Below, piece after piece: positions 1 to 8,387 of a stretch of 64,000 nucleotides of DNA (its first letter is position 1; each line of letters opens with the position of its first letter). The notes beneath the pieces were generated by a model. That model saw only the letters and a program-made list of their open reading frames with translations, was not told the DNA's origin and did not search any database. The stretch covers positions 558,001 through 622,000 of the forward strand of contig NZ_CP066557.1 in assembly GCF_019186785.1 (NCBI RefSeq). Direction: 5' to 3'. A program made the translations under genes and the position numbers. The stretch is from Neoehrlichia mikurensis. Lineage in GTDB: Bacteria; Pseudomonadota; Alphaproteobacteria; Rickettsiales; Anaplasmataceae.

Positions 1-92
1 GATATTACGTTAAGTTTTTATTGGTTTGATTTTTATCTATTTAATAATATTTTAAAAGCGTTTTTTTTATTATCACTTCAAGTTTATTCATG

Positions 93-313
93 TATTTGTT
101 ATAACTACTATATTATGCTAATGATTTAAAGTGATATATTACTCATTGTATCTACATAATGTACTTGTAGTAATTTTTTTATGCAACTTTTTACTATAGC
201 AAAGTTTCTATGTATATTATTAACTCTGATATTAATTTAGCAACGCTTCTATTGTTTCCTCCCTCAGCTTATTGTAGTAGGGGGTGTCAATGTCAGTATA
301 TATATCTTAAATA
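93..313. repeat. 221-bp dispersed repeat, copy 1
   Basis: This stretch is repeated in the same orientation at 21708-21928, just after recA; I see one base difference over 221 bases (G here, A there near the left end). Read on the minus strand, both copies hold the end of a coding sequence: residues DTPYYNKLREETIEALLN followed by a TAA stop, with a stop also just upstream in both. It is therefore a copied 3' end of some gene plus flanking DNA, not a functional gene. I do not recognise the source gene and it is not in this window. Confidence 0.9.
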
Positions 314-857
314 AGAATCTTCGTTTGGAGTAAAGAAGAGCATATATTTTTTAATAGAAGAGCATAATCGTCTTATGCAGTAAGATAAAGTATCGCTCAT
401 ATGGTTGTTATAATTAAAAATTTCATTAGCATTAATACATATATTGCATTAATGCGTTCTAGCCTAATTCTTATATGATATATTTGATAGCTTATAAATC
501 GTGACACTAAATATACTTTGCTATCTTAATTGGTATTAAAGTGATTTGAAACAAAAATTATGTTAAAAACATTTTTTTAAAGTAAATTATGTAAAATAGT
601 TGATGATATACCTTATGGAGGGGATCCTGGAATGATAATGAAAGCAGATGTAATAGGATTAGCAATAGACCATGTTATTAGTAAGTACTCTAATACAAAG
701 CTTATTTAATATCTTATTGTATATCAATAAAAATTTCTAACTTAATATTAAGTGTATAATATATTGTTTATAATTATTTTATAAATCACTAGGTGTTGTG
801 TTTGGAATATAATACTGAATTATACTAGAATACAAAAAAAATAAACTATTCACTAGA

Positions 858-965
858 TTATAATACAAAACTAGCTTCAGCCACATGATCATCGGTAAAT
901 TTATTATGATCAGCAGCTTGAGCATTTTGATTAGCAAATTTAATAGGTTTATGAATAACAGGGGT
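858..965 (-). pseudogene. C-terminal coding remnant of an unknown protein
   Basis: Read on the minus strand, this gives about 33 residues of reasonable protein-like composition (ending DHNKFTDDHVAEASFVL, then TAA). A similar tail, HAPAKFTDNHVTKDIF then TAG, occurs on the minus strand at 48663-48770. The shared KFTD-(D/N)-HV core suggests both are leftovers of one protein family. The upstream part runs into the inverted repeat at 952-1020 and no start is present. Function unknown. Confidence 0.35.
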
Positions 966-1020
966 AATAAAAGTATTATCATGCTACTCATGATAATACT
1001 TTTATTACCCCTGTTATTCA
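952..1020. repeat. Perfect 32-bp inverted repeat with 5-nt loop
   Basis: Left arm 952-983 and right arm 989-1020 are exact reverse complements, with loop CTACT. An arm of this length without a mismatch is far beyond chance in this region. There is no T-tract directly after either arm, so a simple terminator reading is weak. It overlaps the end of a decayed coding remnant. Confidence 0.9.
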
Positions 1021-1161
1021 CGAAGTATTTATAAGCATTTTTAAGGGTACATTTATTAGAGTTTTTTATAATAAACTATATAATTATTAAAAATATTTTT
1101 ATAAATACTAATAAATTGTAACCATAATAACCGTATAATATTTAATAGAAGATTACGTGTA

Positions 1162-2001
1162 TTAAGAATGTATATTATATAGCTTTTGTGTTAATGTAAG
1201 AAATTGCTGATCATTTTTAAAATTAATAGTAATTTGTCCTTTGTTAGTTAATTTTTTTATTGTAACTTTTGCTCCAAGTACTTTAGATAATGAACATTCT
1301 AGATTTATTATTGATTCTTTCTTTTGTAATTTTTTATGTGGTGTTTGTAAATTCTTAATTATAGTTTCAGTTTGTCTTACATTTAAATTTAAAGATATAA
1401 TTTTTTTTGCTACTTCTTCTGCATTAGCTATATTTACTAAAGCTCTTGCGTGACCAAAAGATAATAATTTATTGTTAATCATTGTTTTTACACTTATTGG
1501 TAACGATAAAATTCTAATCATATTTGTGATATGGCTACGACTTTTGCCTACTATTAGAGCTAAATCTTCGTGTTTGTAAGAAAATGTATCAATAAGATTT
1601 TTATATGCTTCTGCTTCCTCAATAAGTGTTAAATCTTGTCTCTGTATATTTTCAATGATCGAAATTTCTAAACATTGTTGATCATTAATATCTTTTATAA
1701 TAACTGGTATAGAAGTAAGTTTTGCAATTATACTTGCTCTCCATCTTCGTTCACCTGCAATAATTTCATATCCTTGTTTATTAAAGTCTTTTCTTACAAT
1801 AATAGGCTGTATAATACCATTTTTAATAATAGATTCTGCTAACTCTTTTAGAGTCTCTTGATCAAAAGTTTTTCTGGGTTGTAAAGTATTAGGATGTAGT
1901 GAATTAATAGGAATAGTTACCATCTGAGTACAAGTTTGAGCGTAAGTGCTTGCTGTTTCGCTTATTAATTCATAAATTCCTTTTCCTAAACGTTTTACCA
2001 T
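1162..2001 (-). CDS. parB: Chromosome partitioning protein ParB
   Basis: ParB binds parS sites, spreads along DNA as a CTP-dependent clamp and works with ParA to segregate replicated origins. The 279-residue product has the family layout: an N-terminal domain with the GERRWR arginine motif at residues 83-88 (CTP binding in the family), the ENIQRQDL segment at 117-124, a helix-turn-helix at about 143-163 (DLALIVGKSRSHITNMIRIL), and a C-terminal dimerisation part. Its ATG follows the parA stop immediately (TAA-ATG), so the two are translated from one message. A parS-like site lies upstream of parA at 2885-2900. Family assignment is secure. Confidence 0.96.
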   Translation of the reverse strand: MVKRLGKGIYELISETASTYAQTCTQMVTIPINSLHPNTLQPRKTFDQETLKELAESIIKNGIIQPIIVRKDFNKQGYEIIAGERRWRASIIAKLTSIPVIIKDINDQQCLEISIIENIQRQDLTLIEEAEAYKNLIDTFSYKHEDLALIVGKSRSHITNMIRILSLPISVKTMINNKLLSFGHARALVNIANAEEVAKKIISLNLNVRQTETIIKNLQTPHKKLQKKESIINLECSLSKVLGAKVTIKKLTNKGQITINFKNDQQFLTLTQKLYNIHS

Positions 2002-2796
2002 TTATTTATATCCTTTAACTGAATTTTTATAAGGATTATTCTTATCTAATATTTCTTTAGCTAAGTATATATATGCTTGCGAACCTGCACATTTAAAATC
2101 ATATATTATAGATGGTTTTCCATGTGATGGAGCTTCAGATAATCTTATATTACGAGGAATAACAGTTTTGTATACAACTTCTTTAAGATATTTCCGTATA
2201 TCATTTTCTACTTGTTCGTTTAATTTATTTCTTTTGTCATACATAGTGAGTAGTATACCTTCTATTTGTAAATGTGGATTTAAATGTTTTTTTATTAATT
2301 CTATGGTTTTCATCAAATGACTTAATCCTTCTAGTGCAAAAAACTCGCATTGTAATGGAACAATTACTGAATCTGCAGCAATTAAAGCATTTATTGTCAG
2401 TAATCCTAATGATGGAGGACAATCAATAAATATATACTTATATGTGTTTTTTATAGATGATAAAGCTTTTTTAAGTATAAACTCTCTTTTTTCTCGTTGT
2501 GTTAGTTCTATTTCTGCAGCTGATAAATCTACATTTGATGATAATAACGATAAATTTGGTATATCAGTATTTAATATTGAAGATGAAATAGGTACATTGT
2601 TTACTAATACATCATATGAGGTAACAGTTCTTTTACTATGTGATATACCTAATCCAGTACTACTGTTTCCTTGAGGATCTAAATCTATAAGTAATGTAGG
2701 ATTATTAATAACAGCAATTGCTGTAGATAAATTTATACTTGTAGTAGTTTTTCCTACACCACCTTTTTGATTTACTATAGCAAAAACTTTACACAT
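2002..2796 (-). CDS. parA: Chromosome partitioning ATPase ParA/Soj
   Basis: Walker-type (MinD/ParA) ATPase that binds DNA non-specifically in the ATP state and moves ParB-parS complexes. The reading frame stays open up to 2901, but I place the start at 2796 because the family begins at MCKVFAIVNQKGGVGKTT; the longer version would add 35 odd hydrophobic residues and would translate through the parS-like site. The deviant Walker A motif KGGVGKTT lies at residues 11-18 and the Walker B region reads YIFIDCPPSLG. The product is 264 residues, normal for Soj. It is directly followed by parB with no gap. Confidence 0.95.
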   Translation of the reverse strand: MCKVFAIVNQKGGVGKTTTSINLSTAIAVINNPTLLIDLDPQGNSSTGLGISHSKRTVTSYDVLVNNVPISSSILNTDIPNLSLLSSNVDLSAAEIELTQREKREFILKKALSSIKNTYKYIFIDCPPSLGLLTINALIAADSVIVPLQCEFFALEGLSHLMKTIELIKKHLNPHLQIEGILLTMYDKRNKLNEQVENDIRKYLKEVVYKTVIPRNIRLSEAPSHGKPSIIYDFKCAGSQAYIYLAKEILDKNNPYKNSVKGYK

Positions 2797-2884
2797 ATAA
2801 AACTTACAAACTCTAATATTAATTATATAAAATGGTAAAAATATGTCACTTAGTTTTTTAAATATTATGCATACATAACAATAT

Positions 2885-2900
2885 TGTTTCACATGAAACA
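2885..2900. promoter_or_regulatory. parS-like centromere site
   Basis: The sequence TGTTTCACATGAAACA differs at one base from the widely conserved bacterial parS palindrome TGTTTCACGTGAAACA. It sits about 90 bases upstream of the chosen parA start, the usual place for a parS site near parAB. ParB loading here would place the partition complex at the parAB locus. The match was read by eye; binding is inferred. Confidence 0.85.
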
Positions 2901-2901
2901 T

Positions 2902-3201
2902 TAATATGTTTGTTATGTGTACTAAACATAAAAAAATGATTAAAGTATTTCAAAATGATGATTTAAAAAATTGCTATATTAATTATATGATATTATAAAA
3001 ATTTTCAGTTTTTATTTAAGTATTTATTAGTTTTTTTGCTTTTAAAAATTAAGCCTAAAGATTTTTTATGAAATGACATAGTAAAATATCAAGTAATAAT
3101 ATAAATAATGTTAAATATGCTAAAATTATATAAAAAATGATACGTTGTAAAAGAAGGTATATAAAATAGATGTATTTATTTTAATTGAAGAACATTTCAT
3201 G
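2902..3201. other. Intergenic, nothing recognised
   Basis: About 300 bases between ybeY and the parS-like site. It is very AT-rich with many stops on both strands. I see no gene or RNA. Confidence 0.6.
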
Positions 3202-3654
3202 TTAAATATACGGATTTTTTATTCCTAATTTACCTAATAGTATAATTTCTAAAGATTGCATTTTGGAAGTTTCTTCTGATGTTTTATGATCATACCCTAA
3301 TATGTGAAGTAATCCATGAATTAACATATGTGCTGTATGATCTATTGCAGGAATTTCAAGTTCAATAGACTCTTTAATTATTGTATCTAATGAAATAAAT
3401 ATTTCTCCCAAACAACAATTATAAGATAATGCTTCATATGTAAAAGAAAGTACATTTGTTGGTTTATCTTTTTTTCTATATTTATAATTAAGCTGATGTA
3501 GTAAAATATCATCTGCTAAAACAATGGAAATAATGGGATTGTATTTTAATATGTTTAAGTAATTTAAAGAAAGATTAATTGCTTGTTTGATATAAGTTTT
3601 AGGTTTTTTCAAAACATTATACCATTTTTTTCTAAGTATTGTAATGCTTATCAC
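3202..3654 (-). CDS. ybeY: Endoribonuclease YbeY (16S rRNA maturation)
   Basis: YbeY is a metal-dependent single-strand endoribonuclease that helps process the 3' end of 16S rRNA and in ribosome quality control. The signature H-x3-H-x5-H zinc motif is present as HGLLHILGYDH, with His at 113, 117 and 123. The 150-residue length fits the family. The start overlaps the stop of the upstream EVE-domain gene by four bases, so they form one transcription unit with ftsZ. Confidence 0.94.
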   Translation of the reverse strand: MISITILRKKWYNVLKKPKTYIKQAINLSLNYLNILKYNPIISIVLADDILLHQLNYKYRKKDKPTNVLSFTYEALSYNCCLGEIFISLDTIIKESIELEIPAIDHTAHMLIHGLLHILGYDHKTSEETSKMQSLEIILLGKLGIKNPYI

Positions 3655-4055
3655 AAAGTAGTGCCGCTAGTTTCTAAAATTACTTTCCATTCATTTAATG
3701 TTACAGGAGAGACTGATAACCGTGATTGTTTTAATATTGTCATATTTTGTAAATGCTGATTACTTTTAATTTCATGTAAATAAACTTTTTTATTTAATGC
3801 ACAATATATTTTTATATCTATAACACTAAACCTACTATCATTGTTATAATATGATTCTTTATATATTTCTACAATCCCTACAATGCATTTTTCTTTGCCT
3901 GTATGATAGAAAAAAGCAAGATCTCCTTTTTTCATTTTTTTCATATAATTTTGAGCCTGGTAATTTTTAACATTATCCCATACTGTTACTTGATATTTTA
4001 CCATATCACTCCACGAAAAATCCTGAGGCTCAGTTTTTAAAAGCCAAAAAACCAT
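3651..4055 (-). CDS. EVE-domain (PUA-like) protein
   Basis: A 134-residue protein beginning MVFWLLKTEPQDFSW, the typical opening of EVE domains, followed by WDNVKNYQAQNYMKKMKKGDLAFFYHTG, the core of the fold. EVE domains are PUA-related and are thought to bind modified bases in RNA or DNA; the role in bacteria is mostly unknown. It lies one base after ftsZ and overlaps ybeY by four bases, so it is a middle gene of a ftsZ-EVE-ybeY unit. Domain assignment is confident, function is not. Confidence 0.9.
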   Translation of the reverse strand: MVFWLLKTEPQDFSWSDMVKYQVTVWDNVKNYQAQNYMKKMKKGDLAFFYHTGKEKCIVGIVEIYKESYYNNDSRFSVIDIKIYCALNKKVYLHEIKSNQHLQNMTILKQSRLSVSPVTLNEWKVILETSGTTL

Positions 4056-4056
4056 T

Positions 4057-5352
4057 TTATTTTTTTCTTAAAAATGCAGGAATGTTAAACTTTTCTTCAT
4101 TCCAAGAATTATCTTGGTTATTGGTTTTTAAACTATGAGGTTTTTGATTAAGAATAGCTTCAGACATTCTATTAAATATGTTCTTTTGAGACTTTTCTTC
4201 TTTTTTTTCAGATATAATACTATTGATTAGTTCTGTATCTTCAGGATTAGCTGGGTTATAATAAGCAATATTATGATTAGGAGTTAAGTCATCATGTGTG
4301 TTACTTAGGTAATTGTTAATAAAGCTCATATTACTTGTAGATTGCTGATCTGTTTGTTTTTGATTTTGTAAAAATTCTTCTTCATTATCAATTCCTGTTG
4401 CTAAAACTGATACTCTTATTTTTCCCTCACTATTTTCATTAAATGTTGAACCAAAAATTATATTAGCATTATTGTCGACTTCTTCTCTTATACGATTTGC
4501 AGCTGCATCTACTTCAAATAAAGTCATGTCTAATCCACCAGTAATATTTATTAATATACCTTTTGCCCCCTTCATAGAAATATTATCTAATAGTGGATTT
4601 GATATAGCTGCCTCAGCAGCAGCTATGGCTCTATTTTCACCATCTGCTTCACCTGTTCCCATCATAGCTTTACCCATTTCGCTCATTACTACTCGTATAT
4701 CAGCAAAATCTAAATTTATTAAACCTGGCATTACCATAAGATCTGTAATTCCACGAACACCTGTGTGTAACACAGTGTCTGCAAGTTTAAATGCATCTGC
4801 AAAAGTTGTGTTTTCATTTGCTATTCGAAAAAGATTTTGATTAGGTATAATTATTAGAGTATCAACATATTTTTGAAGTTCTTCCAATCCAAAATCCGCT
4901 ATCTTCATACGATGAGCACCCTCAAAGTGAAAAGGTTTTGTTACTACACCTACGGTTAAAATTTTATTTTCTTTAGCTATTTTTGCAATTACAGGTGCTG
5001 CACCAGTACCAGTACCTCCTCCCATACCTGCTGTGATAAATAACATATTGCTATCAGAAATTTCTTCCATAATTTCACTTATAGATTCCTCTGCAGCTCC
5101 TTTTCCTATTTCTGGTAGTGATCCCGCACCTAATCCTTTTGTGAGATTTATTCCAAGCTGGATTTTTTTTTCTGATAAAGAGTACTCTAAAGCTTGAGCG
5201 TCTGTATTTGCTGCTATAAAATTAACTCCATTAAGATTAGACTGTATCATATTGTTTACAGCATTTCCCCCAGCACCTCCCACTCCAAGAACTGTAATTT
5301 TTGGTCTTAGTAGAGATTGATCTGGTAAATAAACGTTTAAGGACATACTCAT
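4057..5352 (-). CDS. ftsZ: Cell division protein FtsZ
   Basis: Tubulin-like GTPase that forms the Z ring at the division site. The 431-residue protein has the glycine-rich nucleotide motif [13 protein letters not shown] near residue 23, the tubulin signature GGGTGTG at 111-117, and a C-terminal variable linker rich in Asn and Gln (about 320-420). It ends in NIPAFLRKK, the conserved tail that binds FtsA in other bacteria; ftsA is present in this window at 38.1-39.4 kb. An alternative start at the second Met (MSLNVY) is possible. The gene heads a unit with the EVE and ybeY genes. Confidence 0.97.
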   Translation of the reverse strand: MSMSLNVYLPDQSLLRPKITVLGVGGAGGNAVNNMIQSNLNGVNFIAANTDAQALEYSLSEKKIQLGINLTKGLGAGSLPEIGKGAAEESISEIMEEISDSNMLFITAGMGGGTGTGAAPVIAKIAKENKILTVGVVTKPFHFEGAHRMKIADFGLEELQKYVDTLIIIPNQNLFRIANENTTFADAFKLADTVLHTGVRGITDLMVMPGLINLDFADIRVVMSEMGKAMMGTGEADGENRAIAAAEAAISNPLLDNISMKGAKGILINITGGLDMTLFEVDAAANRIREEVDNNANIIFGSTFNENSEGKIRVSVLATGIDNEEEFLQNQKQTDQQSTSNMSFINNYLSNTHDDLTPNHNIAYYNPANPEDTELINSIISEKKEEKSQKNIFNRMSEAILNQKPHSLKTNNQDNSWNEEKFNIPAFLRKK

Positions 5353-5700
5353 ATACTAACCACAGCTCATTTTAACATATTACTACTTAAAGAGATATAT
5401 GCAAATATTTTCATTATAGTATTATTATAAATTGAAAGGATATTTAGTAATTAGAAAGATTTTATATGTTTGTATTGGTATCTATGTCATGGTTATTGAT
5501 ATAAAAAATATAACAGAGAGCAAAAGAAGATAAAATAACCTTGCGATTTATTTATGTAAAAACTTGATTTATTTTTTGTACCTTATCTTAATTATGCTAT
5601 ATTTAGTATTAAATACAGATTACTTATTATAACTTGTTAATATGCAACTAAAAATTTATAATACTAACTTTAAAGTTGCATATTAATCTAAGGATGCATT
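5353..5700. other. Divergent intergenic region ftsZ / holC-like
   Basis: About 350 bases between two divergently read genes, so promoters for both should lie here. No clear operator, RNA or repeat was seen; a good -35/-10 pair cannot be picked reliably in such AT-rich sequence. Confidence 0.5.
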
Positions 5701-6054
5701 ATGTATATAAATGGTTTATTTTATATTGAAGTCTATCAATATAATCATATTAGTAATCATAATGTCATTTATGGCGGTAAAGTACATCTTATTAGTAATA
5801 GTAATGATATAGCTACGTTTGACCAAATTTTATGGATATTAGGTGGCTTAGGAGCATTTGAGTCTTTTAAAGGTAATATTAAATGTGCCAATCAATCATA
5901 TAATATGCAAATAAGTATAGGAAAAATTGTAGAATATAATTATGATGACTTAAAAGTCAAAGAGAAAAAAGGAAAAAGTGATATCATTATTTTTTACAAT
6001 ACTGAAGCTAGGAAAAATAATATTAAAATAATGCTACAACAGTTAATAATTTGA
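5701..6054 (+). CDS. Probable DNA polymerase III chi subunit (HolC-like)
   Basis: A 117-residue protein. I suggest the HolC (chi) family of the clamp-loader complex because of the pattern FYIEVY at the start, KVHLISNSNDIATFDQILW in the middle (the family's 'strand, then LDxxLW' block) followed by an ESF segment, and a strand IIIFYN near the end. In the family, chi links the clamp loader to single-strand-binding protein. The match is weak and read by eye; the sequence is divergent and short. It stands alone upstream of the outer-membrane protein pair. It could instead be a lineage-specific hypothetical. Confidence 0.55.
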   Translation: MYINGLFYIEVYQYNHISNHNVIYGGKVHLISNSNDIATFDQILWILGGLGAFESFKGNIKCANQSYNMQISIGKIVEYNYDDLKVKEKKGKSDIIIFYNTEARKNNIKIMLQQLII

Positions 6055-6613
6055 TTAAAAATGTTAAGTGTTATAGTATTTATTTTTGATATAAAAGGTA
6101 GATTTATAAAATATTTAATTTTAAAACAAATCGAAAAATTGATGTTCTTAAAGGTATACTTATAGTAATGATAGTTATAAATCATTAGCTTATAAAAGAT
6201 TTTTTATTAAAATTCAAGTTTAGTTTGTTTTAAAAAACAATATTACAAGTTTTATTATTTAAATATATTTAAAAATGTCATACTTAATTGTAACTATCTT
6301 TAAGGAAAATAATTCTTCCAGATTATTAAGTGTACAAGAAATACCATCATAGTAGAAATATAATAGATGTTTCTATTATAAAAATGTAAATTTGTAGTAT
6401 TAATACAACTTAAAATTAATATTGAGTTATTACCTAGCAATATTTAATATATAAATGTAAACATTATTGTATACTTTTTGTATTATTGAGGTATATTTTG
6501 TTAAGTACTTTTTTAAGTTTAGTAATTCAAGGCATAGTAAAATGAGCTTAAAGGAAAATTTTATAAGTGTTATATTGAATTTTACATTATTGGGTATATT
6601 CAGAGTGTGTTTT
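6055..6613. other. Intergenic, upstream of outer-membrane protein gene
   Basis: About 560 bases without a gene. A small TAATAGA...TCTATTATAA hairpin-like patch is seen near 6360-6385, and the region should hold the promoter of the gene at 6614. Nothing else is recognised. Confidence 0.45.
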
Positions 6614-7477
6614 ATGATTATTAGTGATATAAAAAAAAGCTTTTTAGCAGTTTATTTATTGGTAACAATGGTATTACCTTTACAAGCCTTTTCCATTGAT
6701 AGTGTGAAGAGTTTAAGTCAAGGTAATTTTTATATTAATGGTAGCTATGAAATAGGTTTTTTTGATGTTGAAGGTTTTTCAATTAGTGAAATGTCTATTG
6801 ATAATAATGTAACTAAAACTAAGACAAGATTTCAGTTAAAACACGATTCTCAAGAATTTAAAAATTTTACTGATTTACGAAGTACAGGATTTTCTAACAA
6901 ATATAAACCTACTGTTTTTGATAGAGGTTATTTAAACTTTGCAGGTTCTATTGGATATTCAAGAAATAATATTCGAATGGAGCTCGAATGTTCTTATGAA
7001 AATTCTGATGTTTTAGATGATGGTAAATATGCAGAAAAAGAAAATAGGCGGATTGTGGCTTTAGTACGTGGAGATAATGTGTCTATTGACACATCTGGAG
7101 TAAATTATATTATTGTGAAAAATAAAGGAATAGCGGATACATCTTTTACTTTTAATGTGTGCTATGATATTGTTTCAGAGTATAATCGGGTTGTACCATA
7201 TTTGTGTGCTGGTGCAGGAGGAGATTTTATAAGTATGTTTGATGTTGTAAGAATGAAATTCAGTTATCAAGGCAAGATTGGTTTAAGCTATAAAATAGCA
7301 CCAAATATGATAGCTTTTGTTCATACATATTATCATGATGTTATAGGAAATAGGTTTGATTATTTAAAAACCATAGTTTATGGGAAATTAAAAGATGCTC
7401 CTCAAGTTACTAGTGCTAGTGTTAGTGCTGATATTAAATATATGGGGGTAAGTCTTGGAATAAGATTTATGTTATAA
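6614..7477 (+). CDS. Outer-membrane protein, P28/Map1/OMP-1 family (paralogue 1)
   Basis: Surface beta-barrel protein of the Ehrlichia P28/OMP-1 type (Surface_Ag_2). Members act as immunodominant antigens and some form porins. I start it at 6614 because this gives a clean signal peptide (MIISDIKKSFLAVYLLVTMVLPLQAFS); the frame is open further upstream but adds an unlikely leader. After cleavage it shows the family N-terminus QGNFYINGSYEIGFFDVEGFS, then conserved blocks IGYSRNNIRMELECSYE, FNVCYD, VVPYLCAGAGGDF and YQGKIGLSY, and the C-terminal LGIRFML strand ending in hydrophobic residues. Length 287 residues is normal. It is followed after 49 bases by a second paralogue. Confidence 0.9.
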   Translation: MIISDIKKSFLAVYLLVTMVLPLQAFSIDSVKSLSQGNFYINGSYEIGFFDVEGFSISEMSIDNNVTKTKTRFQLKHDSQEFKNFTDLRSTGFSNKYKPTVFDRGYLNFAGSIGYSRNNIRMELECSYENSDVLDDGKYAEKENRRIVALVRGDNVSIDTSGVNYIIVKNKGIADTSFTFNVCYDIVSEYNRVVPYLCAGAGGDFISMFDVVRMKFSYQGKIGLSYKIAPNMIAFVHTYYHDVIGNRFDYLKTIVYGKLKDAPQVTSASVSADIKYMGVSLGIRFML

Positions 7478-7526
7478 AATATTAGTATCAAAATGTTATT
7501 TGCTCTATATTATTATAGGTTTAAAG

Positions 7527-8342
7527 ATGGGTTATAAAAATTACACTTGTTTAGTTATATTTGTTGTAGCTGTGGTATTATCTGCTAAATCCTTCTCTCA
7601 AAGTTTTAGTAGAAATTTTTATATTAGTAGTCAATATAAGCCAGGAATTTCATTATTTAGTGGTTTTTCTATTCGTGAAACAATGCCAGGAGTTACTTAT
7701 CCAGGTTTAAAAGGTCTTCCTGTAAGTTATTATTTAATGATTCCTACAGAAAAAAAGTATTTTAATCGTCATTTATTCGATATTTATTATGATAATAATC
7801 TTCTAGGTGCCGCCCTTTCAGTTGGGTACAATTATTCTAATAAATTAAGAATAGAAGTTGAAGGAACTTTAGAACATTTTAATCCTAGTAGAGGAAAATA
7901 TAAATTTAATAGTCATCAATATTTTTCTTTAGGGCGAAAACAAAATGGTAATGGAAGCGAAAATGCTAGTGATTTTGTTGTATTAAAAAATGAAGGTATT
8001 TCTTTTAAATCAGGAATAGTTAATATTTGTTACGATGTTATGCGTAGTGAAGGAGTATTATCTCCTTACATGTGTGTGGGTGCTGGTATTGAAAATGTTT
8101 CTTTTTTAAAAGTGAATGAACCTAAATTTACTTATCAAGCTAAGTTTGGTATGAATTATTATACTAGTTCTAATATTGTAGTATTTTGTGGAGCTTATTA
8201 TCACGGAATTTCAGGAAGTGAATATAGAAGGATACCTTTTTACAATGTTACTGTGTCATCAGATCCTAAAATTACAGATGCTTCAGCACATTTAAATACA
8301 GCTTATTTTGGAGCAGAATTAGGCTTAAGATTAACATTATAA
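7527..8342 (+). CDS. Outer-membrane protein, P28/Map1/OMP-1 family (paralogue 2)
   Basis: Second member of the surface protein pair. I use the ATG at 7527 (MGYKNYTCLVIFVVAVVLS) as it opens directly with a signal peptide; a TTG 27 bases earlier is possible. The mature start RNFYISSQYKPGISLFSGFS is a near-perfect family hallmark. The conserved VGYNYSNKLRIEVEGTLE, VNICYD, YMCVGAGIENV and YQAKFGMNYY blocks follow, and the end is LGLRLTL. The product has 271 residues. The two genes are similar in layout but clearly diverged in the loops, as expected for surface-exposed parts. A short gap of 49 bases suggests co-transcription with paralogue 1. Confidence 0.92.
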   Translation: MGYKNYTCLVIFVVAVVLSAKSFSQSFSRNFYISSQYKPGISLFSGFSIRETMPGVTYPGLKGLPVSYYLMIPTEKKYFNRHLFDIYYDNNLLGAALSVGYNYSNKLRIEVEGTLEHFNPSRGKYKFNSHQYFSLGRKQNGNGSENASDFVVLKNEGISFKSGIVNICYDVMRSEGVLSPYMCVGAGIENVSFLKVNEPKFTYQAKFGMNYYTSSNIVVFCGAYYHGISGSEYRRIPFYNVTVSSDPKITDASAHLNTAYFGAELGLRLTL

Positions 8343-8387
8343 TAATAGTTATAAAAAAGTTATAGGTTTTTTTATGTATATAATTTA

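Larger units (their letters stand above)
314..1161. other. Intergenic debris, no intact gene
   Basis: No convincing gene is seen. It holds a 25-codon reading frame on the plus strand (632-709, starting [15 protein letters not shown]), which looks like the start of a lost gene, a perfect long inverted repeat (952-1020), and a minus-strand coding remnant ending at 858. Stop codons break all frames elsewhere. Confidence 0.6.

Noticed and set aside
5994..6185. Minus-strand 63-codon frame after the holC-like gene
   Set aside because: Overlaps the end of the holC-like gene; composition (Ile, Asn, Tyr, Phe) is that of random AT-rich sequence.
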